DNA of 64,000 nucleotides from Kitasatospora humi (GCF_020907985.1 NZ_JAJJPA010000008.1:124001-188000); one strand, 5' to 3'. Counted from the stretch's first letter, positions 16,426-25,365 are shown. The notes: generated by a model not told the origin, from the letters alone. Numbers and translations are program-made.

Positions 16426-17118
16426 CTACTCGGCCGGGGCGTCGGCGTCCACCGGGTAGTCGTCCGGCACGTACTCGCCCGCGTGCTCGCCGGTGACCAG
16501 GAAGACCACCCGCTTGGCCACCGAGACCGCGTGGTCGGCGAACCGCTCGTAGTAGCGGCCGATCAGGGTCACGTCCACGCCGGTCTCGATGCCGTGCTGC
16601 CAGCGGTCGTCGATCAGGTGGGCGAAGAGCTCGCGGTGCAGCTCGTCCATCGCGTCGTCGTCGCGCTCCAGCTGCAGCGCAGCCTCGACGTCCTTGGTCG
16701 CGATGACCTGACCGGCCTTGGCGACCAGCCGCTGGGCGAGCTGGCCCATCTCCAGCACGATCGGGTGCAGGTCGCCGGGGACGGCGTGGGCCGGGTAGCG
16801 CAGCCGCGCCACCTTGGCGACGTGCCGGGCCAGGTCGCCGCAGCGCTCCAGGTCGGCGCTCATCCGCAGGCTGGTGACCACGATCCGCAGGTCGGTGGCG
16901 ACCGGCTGCTGCCGGGCCAGCAGGTCGATGGCCCGGTTCTCCAGGTCGTGGTGGAGGGCGTTGACCTTCTCGTCGGCCGCGATCACGCTCTCGGCGAGGG
17001 TCAGGTCGGCGTCGAGCAGTGCGGTGGTGGCCCGGCCCATCGCCGAACCGACCAGCCGGGCCATCTCGACCAGGCCGTCACCGATCGAGTCGAGTTCCTC
17101 GTGGTACGTGTCGCGCAT
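16426..17118 (-). CDS. phoU: PhoU, phosphate transport/signalling regulator
   Basis: PhoU links the Pst phosphate transporter to the PhoR kinase and represses the Pho regulon when phosphate is sufficient. The 230-residue protein contains two copies of the three-helix PhoU repeat: MARLVGSAMGRATTALLDAD ... DLRIVVTSLRMSADLERCGD (residues ~20-95) and GQLAQRLVAKAGQVIATKDV ... DVTLIGRYYERFADHAVSVA (~122-210), with the metal-cluster E-x3-D/E-R-x-G/A-D motifs in each. It is divergent from phoR-phoP, the conserved Streptomyces arrangement, with a PHO-box-like element in the shared promoter. Confidence 0.95.
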   Translation of the reverse strand: MRDTYHEELDSIGDGLVEMARLVGSAMGRATTALLDADLTLAESVIAADEKVNALHHDLENRAIDLLARQQPVATDLRIVVTSLRMSADLERCGDLARHVAKVARLRYPAHAVPGDLHPIVLEMGQLAQRLVAKAGQVIATKDVEAALQLERDDDAMDELHRELFAHLIDDRWQHGIETGVDVTLIGRYYERFADHAVSVAKRVVFLVTGEHAGEYVPDDYPVDADAPAE

Positions 17119-17288
17119 GCGCTTCTCTTCTCCTCACTAGCTGTGTCGGTGGCGGTGCCGACCTGGCCGCCGCGCCCCCGGGGGCGGGTCGGCCGCTGCT
17201 GGTGGCGCGCATGGTACGCGCGCCAAGGACCCACACGGGCTGCGTTCCACCAGAGTGGGCCGTCCGAACGACGCGGCACGGCCGGGGC

Positions 17289-17317
17289 GGTGAATCAGCG
17301 GCTACCTGAAGGTGAAT
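17289..17317. promoter_or_regulatory. Candidate PHO box in the phoU-phoR intergenic region
   Basis: GGTGAAT occurs at 17289-17295 and 17311-17317, exactly 22 bases apart. Read on the minus strand these are ATTCACC repeats in register with the 11-nucleotide direct-repeat units of Streptomyces PhoP boxes (core GTTCACC). A PHO box between phoU and phoRP is known in S. coelicolor; assignment here rests on motif and position. Confidence 0.6.
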
Positions 17318-17391
17318 TCTCGGCAACGCGTGGCCGATGCCTTGTTTCCTGGCTTTCAAAGCGCCGGTCGGATGCGCTTACGCTGGTCCGC

Positions 17392-18669
17392 ATGGACGTG
17401 AATGTGGCTGCCGCCGCTGCCTGCGCCATCGCCGGGCTCGGTGTCGGCCTCACCGCCTCCATCGCATTCCGCTGGAGCGAGCGCGAGCAGCACCGCGGCG
17501 GCGGTAGCAGCAGGCGGAACGGCGGTACCGCGGCGATGAGCTCGCCGCTCCAGGAACCGGCGCTCCCACCGGGCGTGGACACCGTGCTCTCGGTGCTGCG
17601 CTCGTGCGCGATCGTGCTCGGAGACGGTGACGAGGTGGTCAAGGCCAGCTCGGCCGCCTACTCCATGGGGCTGGTCCGCGGCGGCGCGGTGGCCGTCGAG
17701 CCGATGCTCGCACTGGCCCGCTCCACCCGGCGCGACGGGGAGATCCGCCAGGCCGAGCTGGACGTGCCGCGCCCGGGCGTGCAGCGCTCCGGCGAGCCGC
17801 TCTCGGTCTCGGTCCGGGTGGCCCCGCTGGGCTCCCGGCTGGTCCTGGTGCTGGTCGAGGACCTCACCGAGCGGCGCCGGATCGAGGCGGTCCGCCGCGA
17901 CTTCGTGGCCAACGTCAGCCATGAGCTCAAGACGCCGGTGGGCGCCCTGTCGCTGCTCTCCGAGGCGGTCGCGGACGCGGCCGACGACCCGGAGGCGGTG
18001 CAGCGCTTCGCCGGCCGGATGCAGATCGAGGCGACCCGGCTGGCCAGCCTGGTGCAGGAGATCATCGATCTCTCCCGGGTGCAGGACGACCGGCTGTTGA
18101 TGGAACCCGAGCCGGTGGCGGTGGACGAGCTGATCGCCGAGGCGATCGACCGCTGCCGCCAGCAGGCCGCGGCCAAGCAGATCCACATCGCGGCCGGTGG
18201 CATCGCCGGCCTCCACATCCACGGCGACCGCGGCCAGCTCGCCGCCGCACTCGGCAACCTCGTCGAGAACGCCGTCAACTACAGCCCGCCGCGGACGCGG
18301 GTGGCGATCGCCACCCGGCGGATCGCCAGCGCCGCCGCGATCGGCGAGGCGGACGGCGAACTGATCGAGATCTCGGTGACCGACCAGGGCATCGGCATCT
18401 CGGAGAAGGACCGCGAGCGGATCTTCGAACGCTTCTACCGGGTGGACCCGGCCCGGTCCCGGGCCACCGGCGGAACCGGCCTGGGCCTGTCCATCGTCAA
18501 GCACGTGGCGGCCTCGCACGGCGGCACCGTCTCGGTCTGGAGCGTCGAGGGACAGGGCTCCACCTTCACCATCCGGCTGCCCGCCGGTCAGAACCCGGCG
18601 CCGGCTTCGGCGGCGCCCGACGAACCCGCAACACCCACCCCCCTTCCTGCCCCGGAGGCCCGATCGTGA
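17392..18669 (+). CDS. phoR: PhoR (SenX3-type) sensor histidine kinase
   Basis: The phosphate-sensing kinase that phosphorylates PhoP. The 425-residue protein has a single N-terminal membrane segment (AAAAACAIAGLGVGLTASIA), a PAS-like region (about 60-150), the HisKA dimerisation domain with the phospho-acceptor FVANVSHELKTPVGALSLLS, and a HATPase domain with N box LGNLVENAVNYSP, G1 VTDQGIGISEKDRERIFERF, and G2 GTGLGLSIVKHVAASHGG. A Pro/Ala tail ends the protein. The ATG at 17392 is the first sensible start; an open frame further upstream lies antisense to phoU. Its TGA overlaps the phoP GTG. Confidence 0.95.
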   Translation: MDVNVAAAAACAIAGLGVGLTASIAFRWSEREQHRGGGSSRRNGGTAAMSSPLQEPALPPGVDTVLSVLRSCAIVLGDGDEVVKASSAAYSMGLVRGGAVAVEPMLALARSTRRDGEIRQAELDVPRPGVQRSGEPLSVSVRVAPLGSRLVLVLVEDLTERRRIEAVRRDFVANVSHELKTPVGALSLLSEAVADAADDPEAVQRFAGRMQIEATRLASLVQEIIDLSRVQDDRLLMEPEPVAVDELIAEAIDRCRQQAAAKQIHIAAGGIAGLHIHGDRGQLAAALGNLVENAVNYSPPRTRVAIATRRIASAAAIGEADGELIEISVTDQGIGISEKDRERIFERFYRVDPARSRATGGTGLGLSIVKHVAASHGGTVSVWSVEGQGSTFTIRLPAGQNPAPASAAPDEPATPTPLPAPEARS

Positions 18670-19361
18670 CCCGAGTACTGGTGGTCGAGGACGAGGAGTC
18701 GTTCAGCGACGCCCTGTCGTACATGCTTCGCAAGGAGGGCTTCGAGGTGGCCGTGGCCGCCACCGGCCCCGACGCGCTGGAGCAGTTCGAACGGAACGGC
18801 GCCGACCTGGTGCTGCTCGACCTGATGCTGCCCGGGCTGCCCGGCACCGAGGTCTGCCGCCAGCTGCGGGTGCGCTCCAACGTGCCCGTGATCATGGTGA
18901 CCGCCAAGGACAGCGAGATCGACAAGGTGGTCGGCCTGGAGATAGGCGCCGACGACTACGTCACCAAGCCCTACTCGACCCGGGAGCTGGTCGCCCGGAT
19001 CCGCGCGGTGCTGCGCCGCCGCGGCGAGGACGGCGGGATCGGCAACGACGGCGGCGGCCCGGGCGCGCTGGAGGCGGGCCCGGTGCGGATGGACGTCGAC
19101 CGGCACGTGGTGACCGTCGACGGCGCCAAGGTCGACCTGCCGCTCAAGGAGTTCGACCTGCTGGAGATGCTGCTGCGCAACGCCGGCCGGGTGCTGACCC
19201 GGATGCAGCTGATCGACCGGGTCTGGGGCGCGGACTACGTCGGCGACACCAAGACCCTGGACGTGCACGTGAAGCGGCTGCGCGCCAAGATCGAGCCCGA
19301 CCCGGGGGCCCCGCGCTACCTGGTGACGGTCCGTGGGCTCGGCTACAAGTTCGAGCCGTAA
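18666..19361 (+). CDS. phoP: PhoP (RegX3-type) response regulator
   Basis: An OmpR/PhoB-family regulator (231 residues). The receiver has the acidic pair VVEDEES, phospho-acceptor Asp in LVLLDLMLPG, TAKD and the conserved Lys in DYVTKPYSTRELVARIRA. The winged-helix output domain includes LPLKEFDLLEMLLRNAGRVL, VWGADYVGDTKTLDVHVKRL and TVRGLGYKFEP. It binds PHO boxes and also couples phosphate to antibiotic production in Streptomyces. The GTG overlaps the phoR stop by four bases, so the kinase and regulator are translationally coupled. Confidence 0.96.
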   Translation: MTRVLVVEDEESFSDALSYMLRKEGFEVAVAATGPDALEQFERNGADLVLLDLMLPGLPGTEVCRQLRVRSNVPVIMVTAKDSEIDKVVGLEIGADDYVTKPYSTRELVARIRAVLRRRGEDGGIGNDGGGPGALEAGPVRMDVDRHVVTVDGAKVDLPLKEFDLLEMLLRNAGRVLTRMQLIDRVWGADYVGDTKTLDVHVKRLRAKIEPDPGAPRYLVTVRGLGYKFEP

Positions 19362-19383
19362 GCCGGATCGGGCGACGAACGGT

Positions 19384-19416
19384 CAAGGGCCGCTCCCGAA
19401 AGGGGTGCGGCCCTTG
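19384..19416 (+). terminator. Rho-independent-type terminator after phoP
   Basis: CAAGGGCCGC and GCGGCCCTTG flank a short CCC/GGGG-closed loop, giving an almost uninterrupted 14-bp stem 23 bases after the phoP stop. Confidence 0.75.
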
Positions 19417-19418
19417 GC

Positions 19419-19448
19419 GTGCGCGGGGGCGGATGAGCCCCCGCGCAC
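19419..19448. terminator. Second hairpin serving the converging lipoprotein gene
   Basis: GTGCGCGGGGGC (19419-19430) pairs perfectly with GCCCCCGCGCAC (19437-19448) around a six-base loop. It sits a few bases past the lipoprotein stop (minus strand) and after the phoP terminator, so the convergent pair has two stacked hairpins. Confidence 0.75.
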
Positions 19449-19455
19449 TTCTTGC

Positions 19456-20148
19456 TCAGTGCGCCGAGGGGCTCACGCTGCCGCTCGGGGAGGAGCTGCC
19501 GCTCGGGGAGGCCGGGGCCGAGCCCGTGGCGCTCGCCGTGGCGGTCGGGCCGTTCGGCGTGGTCGGGGCCGTGGCGGAGGCGGTCGCGGAAGCACTGGCG
19601 GACGCCGACGCGCTCGCCGAGGCCGACGGCGAGGACGGGCCGTACGACTCGTAGGGGCCGTTGGCCGGCGCGACCGCGGCGTTGACGTCGACCTTGCCGG
19701 CCGAGGAGAAGGTGAAGGTGGCGGGCGCGTAGCCGCCGGCCGTCAGGGTGGCGTTGGCCAGGCGGGCGGTGGGCTGGCCCTGGCCGCCGATGGCCACCGC
19801 GCCCAGCGGCGGGATCACGATGCCGCCGGGCAGGGCGGCGCCGGTGGCGTCCTGGAAGGTCGCGGCAGTACCGGCCACCGTCAGGGACTGCAGGGTCTCC
19901 GGGGCAGCACCGGTGTTGCTGATGTTCACCGTGACGTTCGCCGGGCCGGCCTCGCCGCTGGTCTGCGACGGGTCGACGACCACGACGATGCCGTTCAGCT
20001 TCAGGGTGGAGCCGATCGAGGTGGCCGGGGTGTTCGGCTTGACCTGCAGGGTGGCCGAGCTGGGGCCCGCGGCGCAGGCGGAGAGGGAGACGGCGGCGAA
20101 GGCGAGAACGATGGCGGCACTGCCACCGCGTCGAAGGCTGCGGCTCAC
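19456..20148 (-). CDS. Secreted lipoprotein of unknown function
   Basis: A 230-residue exported lipoprotein. The N-terminus has a positively charged start, a hydrophobic helix (SAAIVLAFAAVSLSA) and a lipobox LSAC, so the mature protein should begin at Cys ~25. A ~130-residue beta-rich domain (LKLNGIVVVVDPSQTSGEAG, VNISNTGAAPETLQSLTVAG) resembles copper-chaperone/DUF461-like secreted folds, but lacks the Met/His ligand clusters of that family. The last 65 residues are a low-complexity Ser/Ala/Thr/Pro stalk. The gene is conserved at this place next to phoP in Streptomyces. GGAGA precedes the GTG by nine bases. Confidence 0.85.
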   Translation of the reverse strand: MSRSLRRGGSAAIVLAFAAVSLSACAAGPSSATLQVKPNTPATSIGSTLKLNGIVVVVDPSQTSGEAGPANVTVNISNTGAAPETLQSLTVAGTAATFQDATGAALPGGIVIPPLGAVAIGGQGQPTARLANATLTAGGYAPATFTFSSAGKVDVNAAVAPANGPYESYGPSSPSASASASASASASATASATAPTTPNGPTATASATGSAPASPSGSSSPSGSVSPSAH

Positions 20149-20314
20149 GGCGGCGGTATCTCCTTGATCGCGTGTCGGTTGGTCAGCGCCCAGCGTACCG
20201 ACAGCACTTATCCGCCCCTCACGGGGTGGTCCCCGTGTCGCGGGCGCAGCACCCGGCCTGTGGCGGTGGCAGGGGTTCCGGAACCGCCGTGGGATCAGAT
20301 CACGATCGTGAAAC

Positions 20315-20330
20315 GGTGAATATCCGGTGA
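20315..20330 (-). promoter_or_regulatory. Possible PHO-box repeat upstream of the lipoprotein gene
   Basis: GGTGA occurs at 20315 and 20326, an 11-base period, giving TTCACC/GTCACC on the minus strand ~170 bases upstream of the lipoprotein start. A perfect 12-bp palindrome TCACGATCGTGA (20300-20311) adjoins it. The rest of 20,149-20,549 is non-coding promoter DNA for the lipoprotein and carD genes, with a candidate carD -10 (TATTCT, about 20516). Confidence 0.3.
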
Positions 20331-20549
20331 CGACTTCAAGATCGAATGCCGGGTTTCCGGGCTGTTGCGTGAGGTTTGGCTCGCGCCGGGAAGGGCCTCC
20401 GACCTGCGAGAAGCCGCTCCAAGGCGGTGGCCGCAGCATGCCGCAGGGGTCCTTGTCAAGCCCCGAGACCGGCCCTGACCTGCGAAAACGCCCTTCGGGT
20501 GGACGGAAAAGCGTGTTATTCTGGAAAGCCACGGAAGGGGTCCTGTCAC

Positions 20550-21032
20550 ATGACGTTCAAGGTTGGCGACACGGTGGTCTACCCCCATCACGGGGCTGCA
20601 CTGATCGAGGCCATCGAAATTCGCCAGATCAAAGGTGTGGACAAGACCTACCTGGTGCTGAAGGTTCAGCAGGGAGACCTCACGCTGCGCGTCCCCGCGG
20701 AGAACGCGGAGTTCGTCGGCGTGCGCGACGTGGTCGGCCAGGAGGGTCTGGACCGGGTCTTCGAGGTGCTGCGCGCGCCGTACACCGAAGAGCCCACCAA
20801 CTGGTCTCGCCGCTACAAGGCGAACCTGGAGAAGCTCGCGTCCGGTGACGTCATCAAGGTCGCCGAGGTGGTCCGCGACCTGTGGCGCCGGGAGCGCGAG
20901 CGCGGCCTGTCGGCCGGCGAGAAGCGGATGCTCGCCAAGGCGCGGCAGATCCTCGTCAGCGAGCTGGCGCTGGCGGAGAACACCAACGAGGACAAGGCGG
21001 AGACGCTGCTCGACGAGGTGCTCGCCTCGTAG
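20550..21032 (+). CDS. carD: CarD-family RNA polymerase-binding regulator
   Basis: CarD binds the RNA polymerase beta subunit and stabilises open complexes, mainly at rRNA promoters. The 160-residue protein matches actinobacterial CarD: the Tudor-like RID domain ([40 protein letters not shown]) over residues 1-60, then the helical DNA-binding domain ([40 protein letters not shown]). The conserved Trp that wedges the -10 is in NWSRRYK or DLWRRE. GGAAGGGG lies upstream of the ATG. In Streptomyces it heads the carD-ispD-ispF group, as here. Confidence 0.96.
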   Translation: MTFKVGDTVVYPHHGAALIEAIEIRQIKGVDKTYLVLKVQQGDLTLRVPAENAEFVGVRDVVGQEGLDRVFEVLRAPYTEEPTNWSRRYKANLEKLASGDVIKVAEVVRDLWRRERERGLSAGEKRMLAKARQILVSELALAENTNEDKAETLLDEVLAS

Positions 21033-21312
21033 TACGCAGGGCGCCCGCGCGCTGCCGTGCGTCAGCACAGCGCCCGGTGCTGCTGTGTCACTGTGGATCA
21101 GCTGGTCCAGATGTGATGCCGTGGCAGTCCGGGCGCTGCGGCATGCCCGGGGGCACATCGACTCGGTGCCCGAGAGTCGACTCGAAGCCCGAGATGCGGC
21201 CCGGTACCCGAGAGGCGGCGCCGGGTGGAAGGGGTCCGGTGCACCGTCTGACGGGTACGCCAGGGCCATACCCACTTCGGCGAAGGAGTGAAACCTGAAC
21301 ACCACAGGAGTA

Positions 21313-22047
21313 GTGGCAGCTGCCGTGGTCCCCGCCGCCGGGCGGGGCGAGCGGCTCGGGCCGGGAGCGCCCAAGGCGCTGCGCGAACTGGGCGGTGCGC
21401 CGCTGCTGGTGCACGCCGTGCGGGCGCTGGCGCGCAGTAGGTCGGTCGGTCTGGTCGTGGTGGCCGCGCCGCCGGCCGGGGTGGCCGAGGTGGTCGGCCT
21501 GCTGGACAGCCACGGGCTGGACGGCAAGGACATCCGGGTGGTGGCCGGCGGGGCGACCCGCCAGGAGTCGGTGCGCCTGGGCCTGGCGGCGATCCCCGAG
21601 CAGACCGAGATCGTGCTGGTGCACGACGCGGCCCGGCCGCTGGTGCCGGTCGAGGTGGTGGACGCCGTGATCGGCGCGGTGCGCGGTGGTGCCGGGGCGG
21701 TGGTGCCGGCGGTGCCGCTGGCCGACACCGTCAAGCGGGTGGGGCCCGCCGGGCCCGGCCGGCCCGAGCCGGTGCTCGACACGCCGGACCGTGCCACCCT
21801 GCGGGCCGTGCAGACGCCGCAGGGCTTCCGCCGCGAGCTGCTGGCCGAGGTGCACGCCAAGGCGCTGGCCGAGGCGGAGTCCGGCGGCGGCCCCGCGGTG
21901 ACCGACGACGCCGGGCTGGTCGAGTGGTACGGCGGCCAGGTGGTCGTGGTGCCCGGCCACGAGGAGGCGTTCAAGGTGACCCGGCCGCTGGACCTGGTGC
22001 TGGCCGAGGCGGTACTCACCCGACGGAGGGCTTCCGATGGCTTCTGA
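21313..22047 (+). CDS. ispD: IspD, 2-C-methyl-D-erythritol 4-phosphate cytidylyltransferase
   Basis: Third enzyme of the MEP isoprenoid pathway (CTP + MEP to CDP-ME). Signature regions are the nucleotide-binding [55 protein letters not shown] and [16 protein letters not shown]. The first ATG/GTG in frame is 21313, but the AGGAG before it is only two bases away. The in-frame CTG at 21295 is preceded by GAAGGAG with six-base spacing, giving an N-terminus [18 protein letters not shown], so a CTG start is possible. The stop overlaps the ispF start by 11 bases. Confidence 0.95.
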   Translation: MAAAVVPAAGRGERLGPGAPKALRELGGAPLLVHAVRALARSRSVGLVVVAAPPAGVAEVVGLLDSHGLDGKDIRVVAGGATRQESVRLGLAAIPEQTEIVLVHDAARPLVPVEVVDAVIGAVRGGAGAVVPAVPLADTVKRVGPAGPGRPEPVLDTPDRATLRAVQTPQGFRRELLAEVHAKALAEAESGGGPAVTDDAGLVEWYGGQVVVVPGHEEAFKVTRPLDLVLAEAVLTRRRASDGF

Positions 22048-22543
22048 ATCCGTGTCAACTCCCTTCGTGATGCCGCGCGTCGGGATCGGCACCGATGTGC
22101 ACGCATTCGCCGACGGGGTGCCGCTGCACGTCGCCGGACTGCACTGGGAGGACGCCCCGCGGGGGCTGGCCGGCCACTCGGACGGCGACGTGGTGGCGCA
22201 CGCCGCCTGCAACGCCGTCTTCTCGGCGGCCGGACTCGGCGATCTGGGAACGCACTTCGGCACCGACCGCCCCGAGTGGGCCGGTGCGGCGGGCACCACG
22301 CTGCTCGCCGAGGCGGCCCGGATCGTGCGCGAGGCCGGCTTCGAGATCGGCAACATCGCCGTCCAGGTGATCGGGGCCCGGCCGCGGATCGGCAGCCGGC
22401 GGGCGGAGGCCGAGAAGGTGCTGTCGGCCGCGGCCGGGGCGCCGGTGGCGCTCTCCGCCGCCACCACCGACGGGCTCGGCATGACCGGCCGCGGCGAGGG
22501 GCTGGTCGGACTGGCCACCGCGCTGGTCTACCCGAGGGGCTGA
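22037..22543 (+). CDS. ispF: IspF, 2-C-methyl-D-erythritol 2,4-cyclodiphosphate synthase
   Basis: Fifth MEP-pathway enzyme. The 168-residue protein includes the metal-binding and catalytic motifs [14 protein letters not shown] (D-x-H), [20 protein letters not shown] (His ligand), [16 protein letters not shown], and [13 protein letters not shown]. The C-terminal [20 protein letters not shown] is also typical. It is translated from an ATG inside the ispD end. A repeat of CGAGGGGCTGACCGTGC, which contains the stop codon, recurs 24 bases downstream. Confidence 0.96.
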   Translation: MASESVSTPFVMPRVGIGTDVHAFADGVPLHVAGLHWEDAPRGLAGHSDGDVVAHAACNAVFSAAGLGDLGTHFGTDRPEWAGAAGTTLLAEAARIVREAGFEIGNIAVQVIGARPRIGSRRAEAEKVLSAAAGAPVALSAATTDGLGMTGRGEGLVGLATALVYPRG

Positions 22544-22599
22544 CCGTGCCGGTCGCACCGAGGGGCTGACCGTGCGGGCCGACCGGAGGGAACCGCGCA

Positions 22600-22631
22600 G
22601 GCCGACCGGAGCGGGGAGGCTCCGGTCGGCC
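22600..22631 (+). terminator. Terminator after ispF
   Basis: GGCCGACCGGAGC (22600-22612) pairs perfectly with GCTCCGGTCGGCC (22619-22631) around GGGGAG, about 60 bases after the ispF stop. Confidence 0.85.
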
Positions 22632-22717
22632 ACGGTGCGTCATTCCGGTTCACGCGGACGTCACGTCCGTCCGCAAAGGTGGCGGGGCACTGCCCGCTTC
22701 CCACTACCCTGGACGCT

Positions 22718-24112
22718 GTGAGCCTTCGCCTGTACGACACCAGCACCCGCCAGGTACGCGACTTCGTCCCGCTTGTACCGGGCTGCGTCTCGATCTACCT
22801 GTGCGGCGCGACCGTGCAGAGCGCCCCGCACATCGGGCACATCCGCTCCAACCTCAACTTCGACATGATGCGCCGTTGGTTCGCCCACCGTGGCTACGAC
22901 GTGACCTACGTGCGCAACGTCACCGACATCGACGACAAGGTGCTCAAGAAGGAGCAGGAGCTCGGTCTGCCCTGGTGGCAGATCGCCTACGCCAACGAGC
23001 GTGCCTTCGACGACGGTTACACCGCCCTCGGCTGCCTGCCGCCGACCGTCGAGCCGCGGGCCACCGGTCACGTCCCCGAGATGATCGACATGATGCAGGC
23101 GCTGATCGCCAAGGGCCACGCCTACGCGGCCGACGGCAACGTCTACTTCGACGTCAAGTCGTTCCCCGAGTACCTGCGGCTCTCCAACCAGAAGCTGGAG
23201 AACCTGCTGCAGCCCGAGGGCGAGGGCGAGACCGGCAAGCGCGACGCGCGCGACTTCGCCATGTGGAAGGCGGCGAAGGACGGCGAGCCGAGCTGGAACA
23301 CCCCGTGGGGCCCCGGCCGTCCGGGCTGGCACCTGGAGTGCTCCGCGATGGCGCACAAGTACCTGGGCCGCGCCTTCGACATCCACGGCGGCGGGTTGGA
23401 CCTGATCTTCCCGCACCACGAGAACGAGATCGCCCAGTCCAAGGCGTTCGGCGACGACTTCGCCAACTTCTGGGTGCACAACGCCTGGGTCACCCTGTCC
23501 GGCGAGAAGATGAGCAAGTCGCTGGGCAACTCGGTGCTGGTCTCCGAGATGGTGAAGCGCTGGCGGCCGATCGTGCTCCGCTACTACCTGGGCAGCCCGC
23601 ACTACCGCTCGATGATCGAGTACAGCGAGGAGGCGCTGCGCGAGGCCGAGGCCGCCTTCAGCCGGATCGAGGGCTTCATCCAGCGCGTCGTGGAGCGCTG
23701 CGGCCCGGTGGAGCCGGCCGCCGAGGTACCGCCGGCCTTCGCCGAGGCGATGGACGACGACCTGGGCGTGCCGCAGGCGCTGGCCGTGGTGCACACCGCG
23801 GTCCGGCAGGGCAACAGCGCGCTCACCGCGGACGACAAGGAGAACGCGGTCGCCCGCGTCTCCGAGGTCCGTGCGATGCTCGGTGTACTGGGCCTCGACC
23901 CGCTGGACCCGATGTGGGCCGGCACCGAGCAGGGCGAAGACCTCCACGGCGTGGTCGACTCGCTGGTCCACCTGGTGCTGGAGCAGCGCCAGGCGGCCCG
24001 GGCCCGCAAGGACTACGCCACCGCGGACGCCATCCGCGACCAGCTGGGGCTGGCCGGGCTGGCGATCGAGGACACTCCGTCCGGCCCCCGCTGGACGCTC
24101 AACAACCAGTAG
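22718..24112 (+). CDS. cysS: Cysteinyl-tRNA synthetase
   Basis: A 464-residue class I aminoacyl-tRNA synthetase charging tRNA-Cys. The zinc ligand Cys is in SIYLCGATVQSAPHIGHIRS, which also contains the HIGH signature. Other landmarks are YVRNVTDIDDKVLKK, WHLECSAMAHKYLG, FDIHGGGLDLIFPHHENEIA, KMSKSLGNSVLVSE (KMSKS loop) and a C-terminal anticodon-binding region. The GTG at 22718 gives the conserved start LRLYDTSTRQVRDF. A -10-like TACCCT ends seven bases before it and no ribosome site is seen, so a leaderless mRNA is plausible. Confidence 0.97.
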   Translation: MSLRLYDTSTRQVRDFVPLVPGCVSIYLCGATVQSAPHIGHIRSNLNFDMMRRWFAHRGYDVTYVRNVTDIDDKVLKKEQELGLPWWQIAYANERAFDDGYTALGCLPPTVEPRATGHVPEMIDMMQALIAKGHAYAADGNVYFDVKSFPEYLRLSNQKLENLLQPEGEGETGKRDARDFAMWKAAKDGEPSWNTPWGPGRPGWHLECSAMAHKYLGRAFDIHGGGLDLIFPHHENEIAQSKAFGDDFANFWVHNAWVTLSGEKMSKSLGNSVLVSEMVKRWRPIVLRYYLGSPHYRSMIEYSEEALREAEAAFSRIEGFIQRVVERCGPVEPAAEVPPAFAEAMDDDLGVPQALAVVHTAVRQGNSALTADDKENAVARVSEVRAMLGVLGLDPLDPMWAGTEQGEDLHGVVDSLVHLVLEQRQAARARKDYATADAIRDQLGLAGLAIEDTPSGPRWTLNNQ

Positions 24113-24196
24113 CCCCGCCCGGCACCCACGGAACCCCGTAGGTGCCGTGCGCCGGGCGCCGACCAGTAGCCCCGCGCTCGCGCACTGGGCGCCGCT

Positions 24197-24223
24197 GGGC
24201 CGTACTCTCCAGGAGTACGGCCC
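24197..24223 (+). terminator. Terminator between cysS and rlmB
   Basis: GGGCCGTACTC (24197-24207) and GAGTACGGCCC (24213-24223) form an 11-bp stem with a five-base loop followed by TT. A second, imperfect hairpin (GCCCGGC/GCCGGGC) lies upstream at about 24117-24157. Confidence 0.8.
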
Positions 24224-24271
24224 TTCGGCATGACGCAGACAGATTTTCGGCGAAAGACAGGAAGCCACACC

Positions 24272-25264
24272 ATGGCCGGCAACAGCCAGCGCAGGAACCG
24301 CCGCAACCCCGGATCGAAGAAGGGCGCGAGTGTCGGTACCGGCGGCCACAGCCGGAAGGCACTCCAGGGCAAGGGGCCGACCCCGCCCGCCGAGGCCCGC
24401 AAGGGCCACCCCAAGCAGCGTGCCGCCAACGCGGCGCTCAAGCGCGAGCGGGACGCCAAGGCCCGCGCCGGGATGCGCCGGGCCGGCGGTGCCGGCCGGG
24501 GCGGTCGCGGCGGCGCGGGCAGCGCGGAGCTCGTGGTCGGGCGCAACTCGGTGGTCGAGGCGCTGCAGGGCGGGGTGCCCGCCACCGCGCTCTACGTGAT
24601 GCAGTTCATCGACACCGACGACCGGGTGCGCGAGGCGTTCCACGCCGCCAATGAGCGCGGCATCCCGCTGATGGAGGCCCCGCGCCCGCAGCTGGACCAG
24701 ATGACCGGCGGCCTCAACCACCAGGGCCTGGTGCTCCAGGTGCCGCCGTACGATTACGCGCACCCCGATGACCTGCTGGAGTTCGCCGCGGACGCCGGCC
24801 AGGACGCGCTGATCATGGCGCTGGACGGGGTGACCGACTCCCGCAACCTGGGCGCCGTGGTCCGCTCGGCCGCCGCGTTCGGCGCGCACGGCGTGGTGAT
24901 CCCGGAGCGGCGGGCAGCCGGCATGACCGCCGGCGCCTGGAAGACCTCCTCCGGTGCGGCGGCCCGGCTGCCGGTGGCCCGGGCGACCAACCTGACCCGG
25001 GCGCTCGAGGCCTACCAGAAGGCCGGACTGATGGTGGTCGGACTGGCCGCCGACGGCGAGGCCGAGATCGGTGACCTGGACGCGCTGACCGGCCCCGTGG
25101 TGGTCGTCGCGGGCAGCGAGGGCCGCGGGCTCTCCCGGCTGGTCTCGGAGACCTGCGACCTGCGGGTGCGGATCCCGATGCCGGGTGAGACCGAGTCGCT
25201 CAACGCCGGTGTGGCCGCCGGCATCGTGCTCTACGAGGCGGCCCGGCTGCGCGCCAAGAGCTGA
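24272..25264 (+). CDS. rlmB: 23S rRNA 2'-O-methyltransferase, RlmB/TrmH (SpoU) family
   Basis: A 330-residue SPOUT methyltransferase. The first ~85 residues are a basic, disordered leader (NSQRRNRRNPGSKKGASVGT) typical of actinobacterial members. A substrate-binding domain follows (ELVVGRNSVVEALQGGVPAT), then the knotted SpoU domain with motif 1 ALDGVTDSRNLGAVVRSAAA, motif 2 VVVAGSEGRGLSRLVSETCD and motif 3 RIPMPGETESLNAGVAAGIV. RlmB-type enzymes modify a conserved guanosine in 23S rRNA. The ATG at 24272 has AGGAAG upstream; one at 24230 does not. Confidence 0.92.
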   Translation: MAGNSQRRNRRNPGSKKGASVGTGGHSRKALQGKGPTPPAEARKGHPKQRAANAALKRERDAKARAGMRRAGGAGRGGRGGAGSAELVVGRNSVVEALQGGVPATALYVMQFIDTDDRVREAFHAANERGIPLMEAPRPQLDQMTGGLNHQGLVLQVPPYDYAHPDDLLEFAADAGQDALIMALDGVTDSRNLGAVVRSAAAFGAHGVVIPERRAAGMTAGAWKTSSGAAARLPVARATNLTRALEAYQKAGLMVVGLAADGEAEIGDLDALTGPVVVVAGSEGRGLSRLVSETCDLRVRIPMPGETESLNAGVAAGIVLYEAARLRAKS

Positions 25265-25317
25265 CGTTCTGGCGTTTGCGGAACCCGAGTTCGATTGAGT
25301 CCGGATTCCGCTCGCCT

Positions 25318-25365
25318 CTGACGGATGCTGTCACCGTCGTGCGCGAGGGTGACAGCATCCGTCAG
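25318..25365. terminator. 18-bp perfect stem-loop after rlmB
   Basis: CTGACGGATGCTGTCACC (25318-25335) is fully complementary to 25348-25365 with a 12-base loop. It follows rlmB by ~55 bases and lies upstream of the DoxX promoter region. Length and perfection suggest a terminator, though a protein-binding role is possible. Confidence 0.75.

Noticed and set aside
16483-17391. Long N-terminal extension of the PhoR kinase
   Set aside because: The in-frame upstream part is antisense to phoU and crosses the PHO box; a normal membrane-anchored start is at 17392.
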